This document shows positions 45,248 through 53,669 of a stretch of 64,000 nucleotides of DNA, piece after piece. The DNA is from Anaerococcus sp. (lineage in GTDB: Bacteria; Bacillota; Clostridia; Tissierellales; Peptoniphilaceae). The notes under the pieces are model-generated. The model had not been told where the DNA came from. It searched no databases and saw nothing but the letters and a program-made list of their open reading frames with translations. A program made the translations under genes and the position numbers. The DNA is taken from the NCBI GenBank assembly GCA_030532385.1, contig JAUNLG010000008.1, forward strand, positions 1 through 64,000, written 5' to 3'. The stretch's first letter is position 1; each line of letters opens with the position of its first letter.

Positions 45248-46387
45248 TTATTTTTCTAAGATTTCAGTATCTTCTACCTCTTGCCAGCCATCTGTCCTAT
45301 ATTCCTTGCCTTCTTGGTCAATTAGGAATCCTTCTGCCCCATTTTCTTCTAAAACCTTTAGTCCATCTTCATAATCTATTATAAATAGGTAGGTTGATAG
45401 GGTATCTGCAAGGGCAATTGAATCTGTGCTAACTGATACAGACTTCCATTTTTCTGAAGGATAATTGGTTGCTGGATCGATTATGTGGTGGTAGTTTTTA
45501 CCATCTACTGTAAAGTACCTTTGATAGTCACCACTTGTTACTACAGAAGTATCTTTTATATCGATAGCTGATGAATATGGCTTATCTTCTTGGTCTAAGA
45601 ATGGATTTACTATGGCTATCTTCCAGGTCCCATCTTCATTATTTGGATTTTCGCCAATTATTACATCATCTCCACCCACAGATAAAATACCTCTTTTAAA
45701 TCCTTGGTCTTTTAAGGTTTTTGCAATCCTCTCAGTTGCAAATCCCTTGCCAACCGCCCCTATATCAAGCTTTACATCAGGATCTTTGATAAATACTGTC
45801 ATATTTTCATGGTCTACTTCAATAGCATCAATGTCTACATGCTTACTAGCTTCTTCTAACTCTTTATCAGTTGGAATGCTTGCATTATCAGGATTTTTAC
45901 TAGCCATTTGCCTATATTCATGCCAAATTTCCAAAACCCTACCCATGGCAATATTGATCTTACCATCAGTCAATTCATACATTTCTTTTGAATAATCTAT
46001 AAGGTCAATTATCTCAGGATCTACCTTTACAGGCTCTATTCCCGCCTTATCATTTATAGTCTTAAAGTTATTGATCCCTTCAAATTCATCATATGAGTTA
46101 TATAGCTTATGGTATTTTGCAAGCTCATCTTCTAGAATTTTGCTGATTCTTTCAAAGTCCTTGCCATCATCTGTATAGGTCATAAGGGTAGTTACTGTAT
46201 CAAAATACTCGTAATAAGTTTTATCAAACTTTTCTATAACCTTGGTTTCTTCTTTACTTTGTGAAATATCTTCAACTTCATCTATACTTTTTATTTCACT
46301 AGGATCTTTCTTACTCTCACTTTCCTTAGCACACGAGCTTAAAGCTAAAACAAGGGCTAAAGGATAAATCATCTTTCTTACTCTCAT
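45248..46387 (-). CDS. apbE: FAD:protein FMN transferase ApbE, predicted lipoprotein
   Basis: ApbE attaches FMN covalently to a Thr or Ser of extracytoplasmic redox proteins. The 379-aa protein has a lipoprotein signal (LALSSC, lipid Cys19), an acidic linker to about residue 50, and the ApbE domain: DIGAVGKGFATERIA, SVGGDDVIIGENP and a C-terminal VTSGDYQRYF with HHIIDPATNYP. No FMN-accepting protein (Rnf, Nqr or FMN_bind) is in the window. The ATG overlaps the UPF0158-like stop (ATGA), placing apbE in the udk-glgB operon. Confidence 0.92.
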   Translation of the reverse strand: MRVRKMIYPLALVLALSSCAKESESKKDPSEIKSIDEVEDISQSKEETKVIEKFDKTYYEYFDTVTTLMTYTDDGKDFERISKILEDELAKYHKLYNSYDEFEGINNFKTINDKAGIEPVKVDPEIIDLIDYSKEMYELTDGKINIAMGRVLEIWHEYRQMASKNPDNASIPTDKELEEASKHVDIDAIEVDHENMTVFIKDPDVKLDIGAVGKGFATERIAKTLKDQGFKRGILSVGGDDVIIGENPNNEDGTWKIAIVNPFLDQEDKPYSSAIDIKDTSVVTSGDYQRYFTVDGKNYHHIIDPATNYPSEKWKSVSVSTDSIALADTLSTYLFIIDYEDGLKVLEENGAEGFLIDQEGKEYRTDGWQEVEDTEILEK

Positions 46388-46851
46388 AACTTATTTATAT
46401 TTATAATCTCCATGTCCTTATTAATTGGGATCTCTTCATCCATGGCCCAAGTTAGTAATATGTTTGCTGAAGCCTTTTTCCTAAATTCATTCCATTCATA
46501 GTCAAGTCCAAGTTCATAGACCTTATCTATGAATTCTTCACTAGGTGATATCCCCTCATAAGAATCTACAAAATTGTCCCTATTTTGCCTATCAAGCCTA
46601 GATATAAAGGCTGCCCTGAGTTTTTGCTCATCAAGCTCATCTCTGGTTGGCAATAGGACATAATTTTCTACATCAGAATCAATGTCAATATAATTTGATT
46701 CTATATCTTCCTTGCTTACAACTTCTCTATTTATCCTAATAAAATCTAGTGACTCAGTGTTAAGCCACATGTTTTTAAGATAAGAATCTTCATCTACCAG
46801 GGTCCATTTTTCAACTAACCATGATAGATTAATCGGTTTTCTATCTCTCAT
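46384..46851 (-). CDS. UPF0158-like protein
   Basis: This is a 155-aa acidic protein. The middle and C-terminal parts follow the UPF0158 pattern: a short NYVLLPTRDELDEQ segment, a helix with Phe (AAFISRLDRQN), and LGLDYEWNEFRKKASANILLTWA near the end. The match is from memory and is divergent. The usual GAFRRFKD block is not evident. The function of the family is unknown. It overlaps glgB by 11 bases and apbE by 4, so it is a real, translated member of this operon. Confidence 0.55.
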   Translation of the reverse strand: MRDRKPINLSWLVEKWTLVDEDSYLKNMWLNTESLDFIRINREVVSKEDIESNYIDIDSDVENYVLLPTRDELDEQKLRAAFISRLDRQNRDNFVDSYEGISPSEEFIDKVYELGLDYEWNEFRKKASANILLTWAMDEEIPINKDMEIININKL

Positions 46852-48652
46852 AAGTATTAATCCTTAGTACTAGAGCTTCATACTCCCAAAGCTCTATAAC
46901 CAAATCTTCTCCCTTCTTTATAGTTATTTCTCTCTTACTATCCCTAGAACCTCCATAGGTTTCCCCTAGAGAATTTAATACTTCTTTAAATCTTATATCT
47001 TCATCAAAACTTATATGATAACTTGGCTTATAGGTGTTTGTCATATTTAAAATAACTAGAAATCTTTCATCACCACTGATTCTTTCATAGGCAAAGACTG
47101 ATCCTAAGTTATCATCTACAACCCTCCACTTAAATCCATCTTTCATATAATCTTTTTCATAAAAGGCCTTATTTTCTTTATACAATAAATTTAGGTCTTT
47201 TATATATCTGTTGAAATCATCATGGACTGGAAACTTTAGTATATCCCAATTTATAGATTCATTCTCATTCCATTCATCAAAACTTGCTATATCATTGCCC
47301 ATAAAGTTTAGCTTCTTTCCAGGATGGGTCATTTGGTAAGTATATAGAAGTTTTAATTGTTTAAATCTTTCCTCATAAAAGCCATTCATCTTATTGATCA
47401 TAGGCTTTTTAAGGTGGACTACCTCATCATGACTTAAAGGCAAAATAAATCTTTCATTGTAAAAATAATACATAGAAAAATTTATGTATTTTTGGTAATC
47501 AATCCTATTAAAAGAATCTATCTTAAAATATCTTAGGGTATCATTCATCCACCCTAAATCCCACTTATAATCAAATCCAAGGCCTCCCTCACCAACAGGG
47601 TCTGTTACCTTAGGAAAATCAGATGAATCTTCAGCAATAACCATCACATCTGGATAGGATCTTTCTAGCAAGTTATTTAGATCTTTTATAAAATTTATAT
47701 TATCCATATTAAGTCCACGATTCTTATTGCCATTGTAATGGATCATATAGGATACTGCATCAACCCTTATCCCATCAAAGTGAAATTCTTCAACCCAGTA
47801 GGTAAAAACTGACTTCATAAAACTTCTGACATGACCCTTGGAATAATCAAAATTATTAGACCCCCACTCAGAATACTTTAGGTCCATATACTTTGACTCA
47901 TACATACTAGTTCCATCAAAGTGGTCTAGGCCAAAATAGTCCCCAGCAAAATGAACTGCTACCATATCAAGGATTACTCCAATATTATTTTGATGGAGGA
48001 GGTCTACAAATTTCTTTAGGTCATTTGGACTTCCATACCTGGTTGATGTTGCAAAAAATCCACTTGATTGATAGCCCCATGATGGATAGTAGGGATGTTC
48101 TGTAATAGGCATAAGTTCAACATGGGTATAATTCATCTTCTTAACATAGGCAATAAGCCTATCAACTATATCAAGAAAATTAACCTTATCAGTTAGCCTT
48201 AACCAAGAACCTATATGGATTTCATAGATATTCATTGGCCTATCAAAGTTTTTATTCCTTTTACTTAGAAATTCTTGATCAGCAAATTCATAGGCTTGGT
48301 CAACAATTTGACTGGCAAAATCACCTTCATGGTTCATAGACCTTGCAAAAGGATCTGCCTTTTCTACAAAATTCCCATCCTTGCCAATCACATACTTATA
48401 ATATTGGCCAAGGGATGCCTTAAGTTTTATAAAAAAATATCCATACTTGGTATTTTTGCTCATCCTTATCCCCTGCCAGGCTGAAAAGTCCCCTTTAATA
48501 TAAACTTCATCAGCCTTAGGAGCATAAACCCTAAAAGTATATAGGCCATCATCTTCCTTTATGGGCCCAAAAATTTCATGGCCCTTATTAGATGATCCAT
48601 TTATATAATCTTCTATTTTTTCATAATCGCTTTCACTTATCCTAACTTTCAT
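46841..48652 (-). CDS. glgB: 1,4-alpha-glucan branching enzyme (GH13)
   Basis: The enzyme makes alpha-1,6 branches in glycogen. The 603-aa protein has an N-terminal CBM48 domain (TFRVYAPKADEVYIKGDFSAW, about 35-60) and a GH13 barrel with GIRVDAVS (Asp nucleophile), VIAEDSSDFP (Glu acid/base) and PLSHDEVVH (third Asp). A short beta-domain closes the protein. It lacks the extra N-terminal module of longer enzymes. No glgA, glgC or glgP is in the window. The gene is translationally linked to udk upstream. Confidence 0.92.
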   Translation of the reverse strand: MKVRISESDYEKIEDYINGSSNKGHEIFGPIKEDDGLYTFRVYAPKADEVYIKGDFSAWQGIRMSKNTKYGYFFIKLKASLGQYYKYVIGKDGNFVEKADPFARSMNHEGDFASQIVDQAYEFADQEFLSKRNKNFDRPMNIYEIHIGSWLRLTDKVNFLDIVDRLIAYVKKMNYTHVELMPITEHPYYPSWGYQSSGFFATSTRYGSPNDLKKFVDLLHQNNIGVILDMVAVHFAGDYFGLDHFDGTSMYESKYMDLKYSEWGSNNFDYSKGHVRSFMKSVFTYWVEEFHFDGIRVDAVSYMIHYNGNKNRGLNMDNINFIKDLNNLLERSYPDVMVIAEDSSDFPKVTDPVGEGGLGFDYKWDLGWMNDTLRYFKIDSFNRIDYQKYINFSMYYFYNERFILPLSHDEVVHLKKPMINKMNGFYEERFKQLKLLYTYQMTHPGKKLNFMGNDIASFDEWNENESINWDILKFPVHDDFNRYIKDLNLLYKENKAFYEKDYMKDGFKWRVVDDNLGSVFAYERISGDERFLVILNMTNTYKPSYHISFDEDIRFKEVLNSLGETYGGSRDSKREITIKKGEDLVIELWEYEALVLRINTYER

Positions 48653-49271
48653 GCTCTTCCCCTATAAGATGGCTAATATGCCTTTTAAGGATTTGGATGC
48701 CTTTTAGATTTTTTGCCCCTCTAGGTATTATAATATCTGCATACTTCTTGCTAGGCTCAATATATGTTTCATGCATAGGCTTTACCTGGGATATATATTG
48801 GGTAAGGACGGATTCTAGGCTTCTACCACGCTCTTTGGTATCCCTAAGAATCCTCCTTTGAAGCCTAATGTCACTATCAGCATCGACAAAAACCTTGGTA
48901 TCTGTAAGATTTCTTATCTTCTCATCATATAAGACAAGGATTCCCTCAATCAAGATTATTTTTTTAGGAGAAATCCTAATTGTCTTTTTAGACCTAGTAT
49001 GTTCACTATAATCATAAGTTGGCATATCTATATCTTTGCCCATAGAAAGGTCTTTCAAGTCCTTATAGAATAGGTCATTATCAAAAGCACCAGGGTAATC
49101 ATAGTTTAACTTCTTCCTCTGGTCAAAATCTATATCATCATGGGCCTTGTAGTAATTATCATGGCCTATAACTACTAGGTCTTCTTTAAAACAATCAGCT
49201 ACTTCTCTAACTATAGAAGACTTACCACTTGCTGACCCACCAGCTATGGCCACAATTTTTATTTTGCTCAT
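48642..49271 (-). CDS. udk: Uridine kinase
   Basis: Phosphorylates uridine and cytidine in pyrimidine salvage. The 209-aa protein has Walker A GGSASGKSS (about 11-19), a substrate region DYPGAFDNDLF, the LIEGILVLYD strand and the RRILRDTKERGRS lid. The length is typical. It overlaps the dehydrogenase gene by 4 bases and glgB by 11. A phosphoribulokinase assignment is less likely given the size and the DYPGAFD motif. Confidence 0.92.
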   Translation of the reverse strand: MSKIKIVAIAGGSASGKSSIVREVADCFKEDLVVIGHDNYYKAHDDIDFDQRKKLNYDYPGAFDNDLFYKDLKDLSMGKDIDMPTYDYSEHTRSKKTIRISPKKIILIEGILVLYDEKIRNLTDTKVFVDADSDIRLQRRILRDTKERGRSLESVLTQYISQVKPMHETYIEPSKKYADIIIPRGAKNLKGIQILKRHISHLIGEEHES

Positions 49272-50215
49272 AGGCTTATCTCATTAATTAATTTCCCGTC
49301 TAAATAGCTATAAAGGTTATCAAATACTATCCTTGCCCTTATTTCCATGGCTTCTTTTGTATAAAAGGCAACGTGGTTGGTTAGGATGACATTTTTGGCA
49401 TTTCTTAAAGGATAGTCTTCTGGAAGTGGTGGTTCCATATCAAAAACGTCAATTCCTGCCCTAAGCTTATCTTCATTGAGAAGTTTGGCTAGGTAGTCAT
49501 TATCTACTACAGCGCCCCTTGCACAATTTATTAAAACAGCTCCTTCTTTCATCATATCAAGTTCATCTTTTCCAAGGAAGTTTTTGGTTTCTTTATTGTT
49601 TGGTATGTGTAAGGATACAATATCACTTTCTCTTAAGAGTTCTTCTAGGCTAACATATTCTACTCCCTTAGCCTTGATATCCTCTTTTTCACTTCTAGAG
49701 TGGGCAATAATTTTACAACCAAAAACTTTAAGTAGGTCTATTAATTTGCTTCCTATATTACCTGTTCCAATAACGCCAAAGGTCTTTCCCTTGATTAGTT
49801 CACCTAGAAGATAGTGATCTTCTCCTTCAAAAATGTTTTCTCTATTCTTATTAAACTTTCTTAATACACTAATAGTTAGGCCAATTACTAATTCCGCTAC
49901 CGAATCATCAGAATAGCCACTGGCATTTACAAGTTTAATATCATTTTCTTTAAGGGCATCTAGGTCTATATGGTCTACTCCAGTAAAGGCAACATCAACC
50001 AATTTTAGCTTGGTGTTGTTTATCACCTTGGCAGAAAGTGGTTTGTTGGTTATAATCGCAACATCAGTATCCTTTAGTCTTTCAATTTTTTCTTCATCAC
50101 TTTTACTTGATTGGTCAAAATATTCGAACTCATGGCCCATCTCTCTTAATTTATTTGCTTCTTTTTCAATTATTGCACTATCAACTTCTAATGGGTCTAT
50201 TAAAGAAATTTTCAT
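49268..50215 (-). CDS. NAD-dependent D-2-hydroxyacid dehydrogenase
   Basis: The 315-aa protein belongs to the D-isomer-specific family. The coenzyme fold carries GTGNIGSKLIDLL (about 149-161), the conserved NCARGAVVD segment with its catalytic Arg, a Glu in FDMEPPLPEDYP and the catalytic His in LTNHVAFYT. The reaction could be on lactate, glycerate, phosphoglycerate or another 2-oxoacid, and the sequence does not decide. No ACT domain is present, so it is not a typical regulated SerA. AAAAGGAGAGG precedes the ATG, and it heads the operon. Confidence 0.88.
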   Translation of the reverse strand: MKISLIDPLEVDSAIIEKEANKLREMGHEFEYFDQSSKSDEEKIERLKDTDVAIITNKPLSAKVINNTKLKLVDVAFTGVDHIDLDALKENDIKLVNASGYSDDSVAELVIGLTISVLRKFNKNRENIFEGEDHYLLGELIKGKTFGVIGTGNIGSKLIDLLKVFGCKIIAHSRSEKEDIKAKGVEYVSLEELLRESDIVSLHIPNNKETKNFLGKDELDMMKEGAVLINCARGAVVDNDYLAKLLNEDKLRAGIDVFDMEPPLPEDYPLRNAKNVILTNHVAFYTKEAMEIRARIVFDNLYSYLDGKLINEISL

Positions 50216-50292
50216 AATCCTCTCCTTTTATCTTTATCACGCTTTTCTATTATTATACTTCAAATAGTGACTTTTAAAGGTTTTAACCTAAG

Positions 50293-50772
50293 TCACTTCT
50301 TCTTCTCCTTACTTCTTTTTCTAAGGAGTTTAAAAAAACTTTGTAGTTCAACTAAAGCCTCTTCTTCCATTAAAGAAAATTCTGGATCTATCCAATGTAG
50401 ACCACTCCTATCACTAATAACATCTACATTTGACCCACAAGCTCCCCTCTTATGGTCCCTTAAACCAATTACTAGCCTATCTATCCTTGCATTTAAAATA
50501 GCCCCAGCGCACATGACACAAGGCTCCATTGTTACATACATGGTCGTATTCTCTAACCTAAAATCATCCATATATTCACTAGCTTGTTTGATGGCCATTA
50601 TTTCTGCATGCTTTAGGGCAGATTTTCCCTTGTAGGTGTAATTATGACCCCTTCCTATAATTTTTCCCTCATAAACTATAACAGCTCCAACAGGAACCTC
50701 TTCTATAAATCTAGCAAACCTTGCTTCATTGATTGCTTCACTCATAAAAAATCTATCTTCTTTGCTAAACAT
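50293..50772 (-). CDS. tadA: tRNA-specific adenosine deaminase TadA
   Basis: TadA converts adenosine-34 of tRNA-Arg(ACG) to inosine. The 159-aa protein has the zinc and catalytic site HAE (in LKHAEIMAIK) and PCVMCAG. I place the start at ATG 50772, which follows AAGGAAAG. The longer frame to 50811 would begin inside the terminator hairpin of the tRNA gene upstream. A hairpin with a weak T-run (GTGACTT 50267-50273 with AAGTCAC 50290-50296) overlaps the stop. Confidence 0.93.
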   Translation of the reverse strand: MFSKEDRFFMSEAINEARFARFIEEVPVGAVIVYEGKIIGRGHNYTYKGKSALKHAEIMAIKQASEYMDDFRLENTTMYVTMEPCVMCAGAILNARIDRLVIGLRDHKRGACGSNVDVISDRSGLHWIDPEFSLMEEEALVELQSFFKLLRKRSKEKKK

Positions 50773-50788
50773 AAGCCTACTTTCCTTA

Positions 50789-50825
50789 AATAAAAAATGG
50801 ACTTGCTGCAATAAGCAACAAGCCC
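50789..50825 (-). terminator. Terminator of tRNA-Arg
   Basis: On the minus strand GGGCTTGTTGC pairs with GCAGCAAGTCC (plus 50815-50825 with 50799-50809; G-T pairs allowed) around TTATT. ATTTTTTATTT follows. Confidence 0.85.
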
Positions 50826-50830
50826 TTGTC

Positions 50831-50907
50831 TGGTATACCGGAGAGGATTCGAACCTCCGACACCCGCCTTAGGAGGGCGGTGCTCTATCCAGCTGAGCTA
50901 CCGATAC
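50831..50907 (-). tRNA. tRNA-Arg, anticodon CCU
   Basis: The minus strand folds as a full cloverleaf: acceptor GTATCGG with CCGGTAT, D-arm GCTC...GAGC, anticodon stem CCGCC/GGCGG with loop CTCCTAA (anticodon CCT, reading AGG), and T-arm GGAGG-TTCGAAT-CCTCT. The 3' CCA is encoded (plus 50831-50833). A minus-strand promoter (TTGATT, 16 bases, TATAAT at plus 50944-50949) overlaps the 3' end of dacA. Confidence 0.96.
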
Positions 50908-50937
50908 ACAAAATAATAAAGAATGCTTTAAGCATTC
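50908..50937 (-). terminator. Terminator of dacA
   Basis: GAATGCT (50921-50927) pairs with AGCATTC (50931-50937) around TTA, followed on the minus strand by TTTATTATTTT. The predicted start of the tRNA-Arg transcript falls at the beginning of this hairpin. Confidence 0.65.
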
Positions 50938-50956
50938 CCTATTATTATATCATAAA

Positions 50957-52162
50957 TTATCTGGCAATCAAGAGATCAATCAAAAAATTTATATTTTCTT
51001 CTAAAGTCCTCATTATTTTGCCAAACTTAGATGCTTCTTTTACATCTGATTTTGCTAATAAATCTACTTGATAGGCCTGGTCATCATAAGATACATCTAC
51101 CCTACCTAAGATATCTCCCTTAGCTATTGGAGCTTTGATTGGTTCGTTTAGGTAGATTTTTTTAGAAACAATTTTACTATCCTTAGAAACAATAGAAATA
51201 TCTTCTGCAGGATATAGATCTACATATCCTTGCTTGGCTGATATTAAATCAAGAGTTTTTACACTCTCATTTGTGTTTAAGATATCTTCATAGGAGAAAT
51301 ACCTTGATATATAATAGATCAAATCACTCATTACTAGGTTTCTAGTATCAGCTTGGTCTGCTCCCATAACTACGCCAATTGTTCTAAAATTATCTTCTGG
51401 GTCAATTTTACTCATATCAACTGTAGAAACTAGGCAATAGCCTGCATTTTCTGTAGTTCCAGTCTTAAGGCCATCTAGCCCAGGAATCTCTCCTCTTAGA
51501 GGAATGGTAGATTCTTTTTTAATCCCCTTCTCTTCTATAACTACCTCATCCATTGATGAATATTCTAAAATATCAGGATAAGTCCTTACAATTATAGATG
51601 CTAGGGTAAATAAATCTTTTGCAGAAGATTGGTTCTCCTTACCATCATCTGTCTCAATTCCACTTGCATTGTAATATACTTGGCTGGCAAGGTCTAATTC
51701 GCTTGCCTTTTGGTTCATCATTTGTGCAAATTCTTCTTCAGATCCACCTATGGTTTTTCCCAAAAGATAGGCACAATCATTGCCACTAACAGCAATTAGT
51801 CCTTTAAGTAAGTCATCAACCTTATACTCTTCCCCTTCCTTAAGGCCAAGAGAAGAATATTCCCAGCTAGTAAGCTCTTGGCTGCGCTCATCAGCCTTAA
51901 TATAAGTATCTAGGGATAAATCTCCCCTATCTATAGCCTCCCTAGTCAAAAGAAAGGTCATTAGCTTTGTTAGGGAAGCCATGGGATAGGCTATATCAGA
52001 ATTTTTTTCATAATAAACTTCCCCTGTTTCTTGATTGCCTATTAGATAGGCCTTGACATTTTCATCTAAACCTACAATCCTCCCCTCATTTTGGGCAAGG
52101 GCTTGGGGTATGGTTATAATAAATGTTAGTAAGAATATTGCTAGTGTTTTTAATTTTTTCAT
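50957..52162 (-). CDS. D-alanyl-D-alanine carboxypeptidase (DacA/PBP5 type)
   Basis: This peptidoglycan enzyme removes the terminal D-Ala from pentapeptides. The 401-aa protein has a cleavable signal peptide (about 1-23, ending AQA) and the three active-site motifs: SLTK (in MASLTKLM), SGN and KTG (LKTGTTENAGY). The C-terminal beta domain is followed by a hydrophobic, amphipathic end (ENINFLIDLLIAR) that would tether it to the membrane. It lies five bases after the ANT(6)-like gene and ends with a terminator before tRNA-Arg. Confidence 0.94.
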   Translation of the reverse strand: MKKLKTLAIFLLTFIITIPQALAQNEGRIVGLDENVKAYLIGNQETGEVYYEKNSDIAYPMASLTKLMTFLLTREAIDRGDLSLDTYIKADERSQELTSWEYSSLGLKEGEEYKVDDLLKGLIAVSGNDCAYLLGKTIGGSEEEFAQMMNQKASELDLASQVYYNASGIETDDGKENQSSAKDLFTLASIIVRTYPDILEYSSMDEVVIEEKGIKKESTIPLRGEIPGLDGLKTGTTENAGYCLVSTVDMSKIDPEDNFRTIGVVMGADQADTRNLVMSDLIYYISRYFSYEDILNTNESVKTLDLISAKQGYVDLYPAEDISIVSKDSKIVSKKIYLNEPIKAPIAKGDILGRVDVSYDDQAYQVDLLAKSDVKEASKFGKIMRTLEENINFLIDLLIAR

Positions 52163-52167
52163 AAATC

Positions 52168-52998
52168 CTACCTTAAAATAGACTCAAGTTTCTTATAATT
52201 TTTTCTTAAAAGTTTTAGGGCTTTCACATCAGCTTCTCTATTATATTCATAGGAAAGGTCATTAGCTTCTTTCATACCTATTTTTCTAAAAAGTCCACAG
52301 GCCTTAAAAAGACAGGTATAGATATCCAAAAGCTCATTGGTAGGAAAGGTAAGCTCGAAATCTTCCCTTAAATCCTGGCTTAGGCTATGACTTATATCCC
52401 TTCCATTTTTGCCCATATCTCTTAGACCATTATACTTATCAATAATATAGAAGTTAATCATTTTTATAAGTTCTTGCCTTAATTTATCCATGGTCATAAG
52501 CGCCCCTATAGCGTTTTTTTGTCTTAAGAAAAGTGAAGTCTCAACAGCCTTAGCAAAAAAACTATCTACAGTTGCCCTAAACTCATATTCCTTAGGTAGG
52601 TCATAGGTAAAGGCTTCATTGACCATTAAGCTTGGCATATCACCCTTATTATAGATAAATTCAAAATCACTTGGCGCCTGGCCTAAAAAATCACCTAACA
52701 AGTCTTCGGCAATAATGGATTGGGAAATCTTTACACCACTAGCCCTAAAGGCTTCAAGGATTGTATAATTTTGCCTATCCTTTTCTACTTGAAAAGAAGA
52801 TTTTATCCTATTAATTAGGAAGATATCTTCAAATAGCTTCCCTAAGTCTTCTTCAAGCTTTCCTATAATTACTTCCCTAGGAACTATATATAAGTCAACA
52901 AACTCATCATCTGTCATAGACTTTCGATAAAAGATAGACCTAATATTTTCATTATCCCTACCATAGGCTACAAATCGATTTTTAATATCATTTTTCAT
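52168..52998 (-). CDS. ANT(6)-like protein with degenerate nucleotidyltransferase motif
   Basis: The C-terminal two thirds of this 276-aa protein resemble aminoglycoside 6-adenylyltransferases (AadE type): a helix pattern LRQELIKMINFYIIDKYNG, then a GKNGRDI loop and LLDIYTCLFKACGLFRK. The N-terminus begins like the family, but the catalytic GSR motif is replaced by IFYRKSM and the Asp pair by VDLYIVP. Catalysis is therefore doubtful. It overlaps the Nudix gene by 11 bases. It could be a true resistance-enzyme relative or a housekeeping protein of the same fold. Confidence 0.55.
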   Translation of the reverse strand: MKNDIKNRFVAYGRDNENIRSIFYRKSMTDDEFVDLYIVPREVIIGKLEEDLGKLFEDIFLINRIKSSFQVEKDRQNYTILEAFRASGVKISQSIIAEDLLGDFLGQAPSDFEFIYNKGDMPSLMVNEAFTYDLPKEYEFRATVDSFFAKAVETSLFLRQKNAIGALMTMDKLRQELIKMINFYIIDKYNGLRDMGKNGRDISHSLSQDLREDFELTFPTNELLDIYTCLFKACGLFRKIGMKEANDLSYEYNREADVKALKLLRKNYKKLESILR

Positions 52999-53584
52999 CC
53001 TTATTCCAGCTTTCTATAAAGTTCTTTAGTAATTTTGCAGTCATCCCCCAAATTACAGGTTCAGTATCATAAAAATACATGTCATTGTATCCTGTTATAA
53101 ATTTATAATCCTTGCCATTGGGAATTTTTTCAAAAGGGAAATCCTTAGGAAAATCCATCTTATAAGGTGCCCTATACCTTATAGGAGGTTTATTCCTTAG
53201 GTAATCTATATCAACTGTAAAAAGATTGGCTACTTCTTCATTATAATTTATATCTTCAATTTTCCTATGGATCCTCCCATAAAAGGCCTTAATATGCCTA
53301 TAGGATGAAGATAAAATCATAGAAGAATAACCCAGGTATTCAATATCTTCTCTATCAATTCTAAGCTCTTCCATAGTCTCCCTTATAGCTGCATCCTTAA
53401 AGCTCTCATCTCCTTCAAGTCCTCCACCTGGAAAAGAGACCTCTCCAGGTTGGCCAATATGCTGGCTTCTAACTTCAAGTAGGATGTGCTCTTTGCCATC
53501 AACTTCAACTACAGGGATAAAAACAGCGTAATTTTTTATTTTTTCATAAAAATCATCATCTACTAGTAAACTTTTCATAAACAC
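52988..53584 (-). CDS. Nudix hydrolase (CoA pyrophosphatase type)
   Basis: The 198-aa protein has a complete Nudix box (GGLEGDESFKDAAIRETMEEL, about 53-73) and, just before it, the HIGQPGEVSFPGG segment typical of NudL-type CoA diphosphatases. These enzymes cut CoA or acyl-CoA into phosphopantetheine and 3',5'-ADP. Other nucleotide diphosphate substrates are possible. It heads a three-gene operon with the ANT(6)-like gene and dacA. Confidence 0.87.
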   Translation of the reverse strand: MFMKSLLVDDDFYEKIKNYAVFIPVVEVDGKEHILLEVRSQHIGQPGEVSFPGGGLEGDESFKDAAIRETMEELRIDREDIEYLGYSSMILSSSYRHIKAFYGRIHRKIEDINYNEEVANLFTVDIDYLRNKPPIRYRAPYKMDFPKDFPFEKIPNGKDYKFITGYNDMYFYDTEPVIWGMTAKLLKNFIESWNKDEK

Positions 53585-53636
53585 CTCTATAAAATGATAT
53601 AAAATAAAGCTTTTAAAGTCAAATCAAAAATTGGGG

Positions 53637-53642
53637 TATAAT
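53637..53642 (+). promoter_or_regulatory. -10 element of mscL
   Basis: TATAAT lies 27 bases before the mscL ATG, with a strong AAGGAGG (53659-53665) between. No convincing -35 is seen. Confidence 0.45.
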
Positions 53643-53669
53643 AAATCTAATATTATATAAGGAGGATAT

